Shown here piece after piece: positions 63,928 to 64,000 of a stretch of 64,000 nt of DNA. The position numbers and the translations under genes were made by a program. Origin of the DNA: an uncultured Prevotella sp. (GTDB taxonomy: Bacteria > Bacteroidota > Bacteroidia > Bacteroidales > Bacteroidaceae); NCBI GenBank assembly GCA_900540885.1, contig UQHJ01000003.1, positions 43,001 through 107,000 of the forward strand, read 5' to 3'. The notes below the pieces were generated by a model. It did no database searches and was not told the DNA's origin. It saw nothing but the letters and a program-made list of their open reading frames with translations. Position 1 is the stretch's first letter. Each line of letters opens with the position of its first letter.

Positions 63928-64000
63928 TCTGCCTAATTGGGGGGCGGGTTTGTAACCCGCGGCAGCAGCAAGTTGCTTATAGTCGCTTAGCGCGAGAACA
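63928..64000. repeat. GC-rich palindromic repeat, copy 2 (cut by window edge)
   Basis: CTGCCTAATTGGGGGGCGGG, then TTTGTAACCCGCGGCAGCAGCA, and TATAGTCGCTTAGCGCGAGAACA: the same arm and centre as 9126-9273. The right arm is outside the window. Confidence 0.85.

Overview
This window reads as a chromosomal segment of a gut or oral Bacteroidales bacterium, probably Prevotellaceae-like. The evidence is repeated TAnnTTTG-type promoter boxes a short distance upstream of start codons, absence of Shine-Dalgarno sequences, C-terminal sorting-type tails on exported proteins, a DUF6377-type sensor/regulator, a POT transporter, an MG2-type exported protein and a TonB-receptor/glycosidase pair. Species-level placement is not possible from the sequence alone.

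Region 1 (1-19153) is a glycan-foraging and housekeeping segment. On the minus strand nanA (sialic acid lyase), a fused kelch-propeller/sodium symporter, and an AGE-family epimerase (cut by the window edge) form a sialic acid catabolic operon. Divergent from it is a large secreted GH2 beta-galactosidase with a C-terminal F5/8C-like module. Then come hisS and a GltD-like flavoprotein. A DUF6377-type regulator is divergent from an outer-membrane TonB-receptor-like barrel that is followed by a secreted GH36 alpha-galactosidase, a small galactoside locus without a SusD.

Region 2 (about 19154-36441) is an accessory defence island. Its left edge is a scrap yard: strong terminators, a frameshifted gene resembling the start of a phage tail tape-measure protein, a small two-TM protein, and the remains of other minus-strand genes. 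The core is a nine-gene minus-strand cluster in the order XRE repressor, WYL regulator, AAA ATPase, unrecognised partner, HsdM, HsdS, HsdR, an ImmA/IrrE-type metalloprotease, and a 1183-residue protein with a cold-shock-like N-terminus and C-terminal zinc ribbons. Two nearly identical 44-bp promoter/operator modules (39 of 44 identical) sit before the ATPase gene and before hsdM, suggesting that both halves answer to the same regulator. A tRNA-Met gene borders the island on the right. This is the best candidate in the window for an undescribed system.

Region 3 (36442-64000) is core genome: tRNA-Met, a papain-like exported protease with LamG and PKD modules, ComM/YifB, a cysteine-less TlpA-like lipoprotein, a TPR lipoprotein, an Rpn-type nuclease, lgt, ychF, an MG2-type exported protein, pnp, rlpA with a long leader, a gliding-motility-type C-terminal domain protein followed by uvrA, a POT transporter, an EEP-family nuclease/phosphatase and a NodB deacetylase.

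Throughout regions 1 and 3, but not inside the island, the spaces between genes carry several families of long imperfect palindromes: seven elements built from a degenerate 9-bp unit (GTTRACRAG/TTTAATGRG), two copies of an AATTAATG-rich palindrome, and two copies of a GC-rich one. Their absence from the island supports its recent acquisition.
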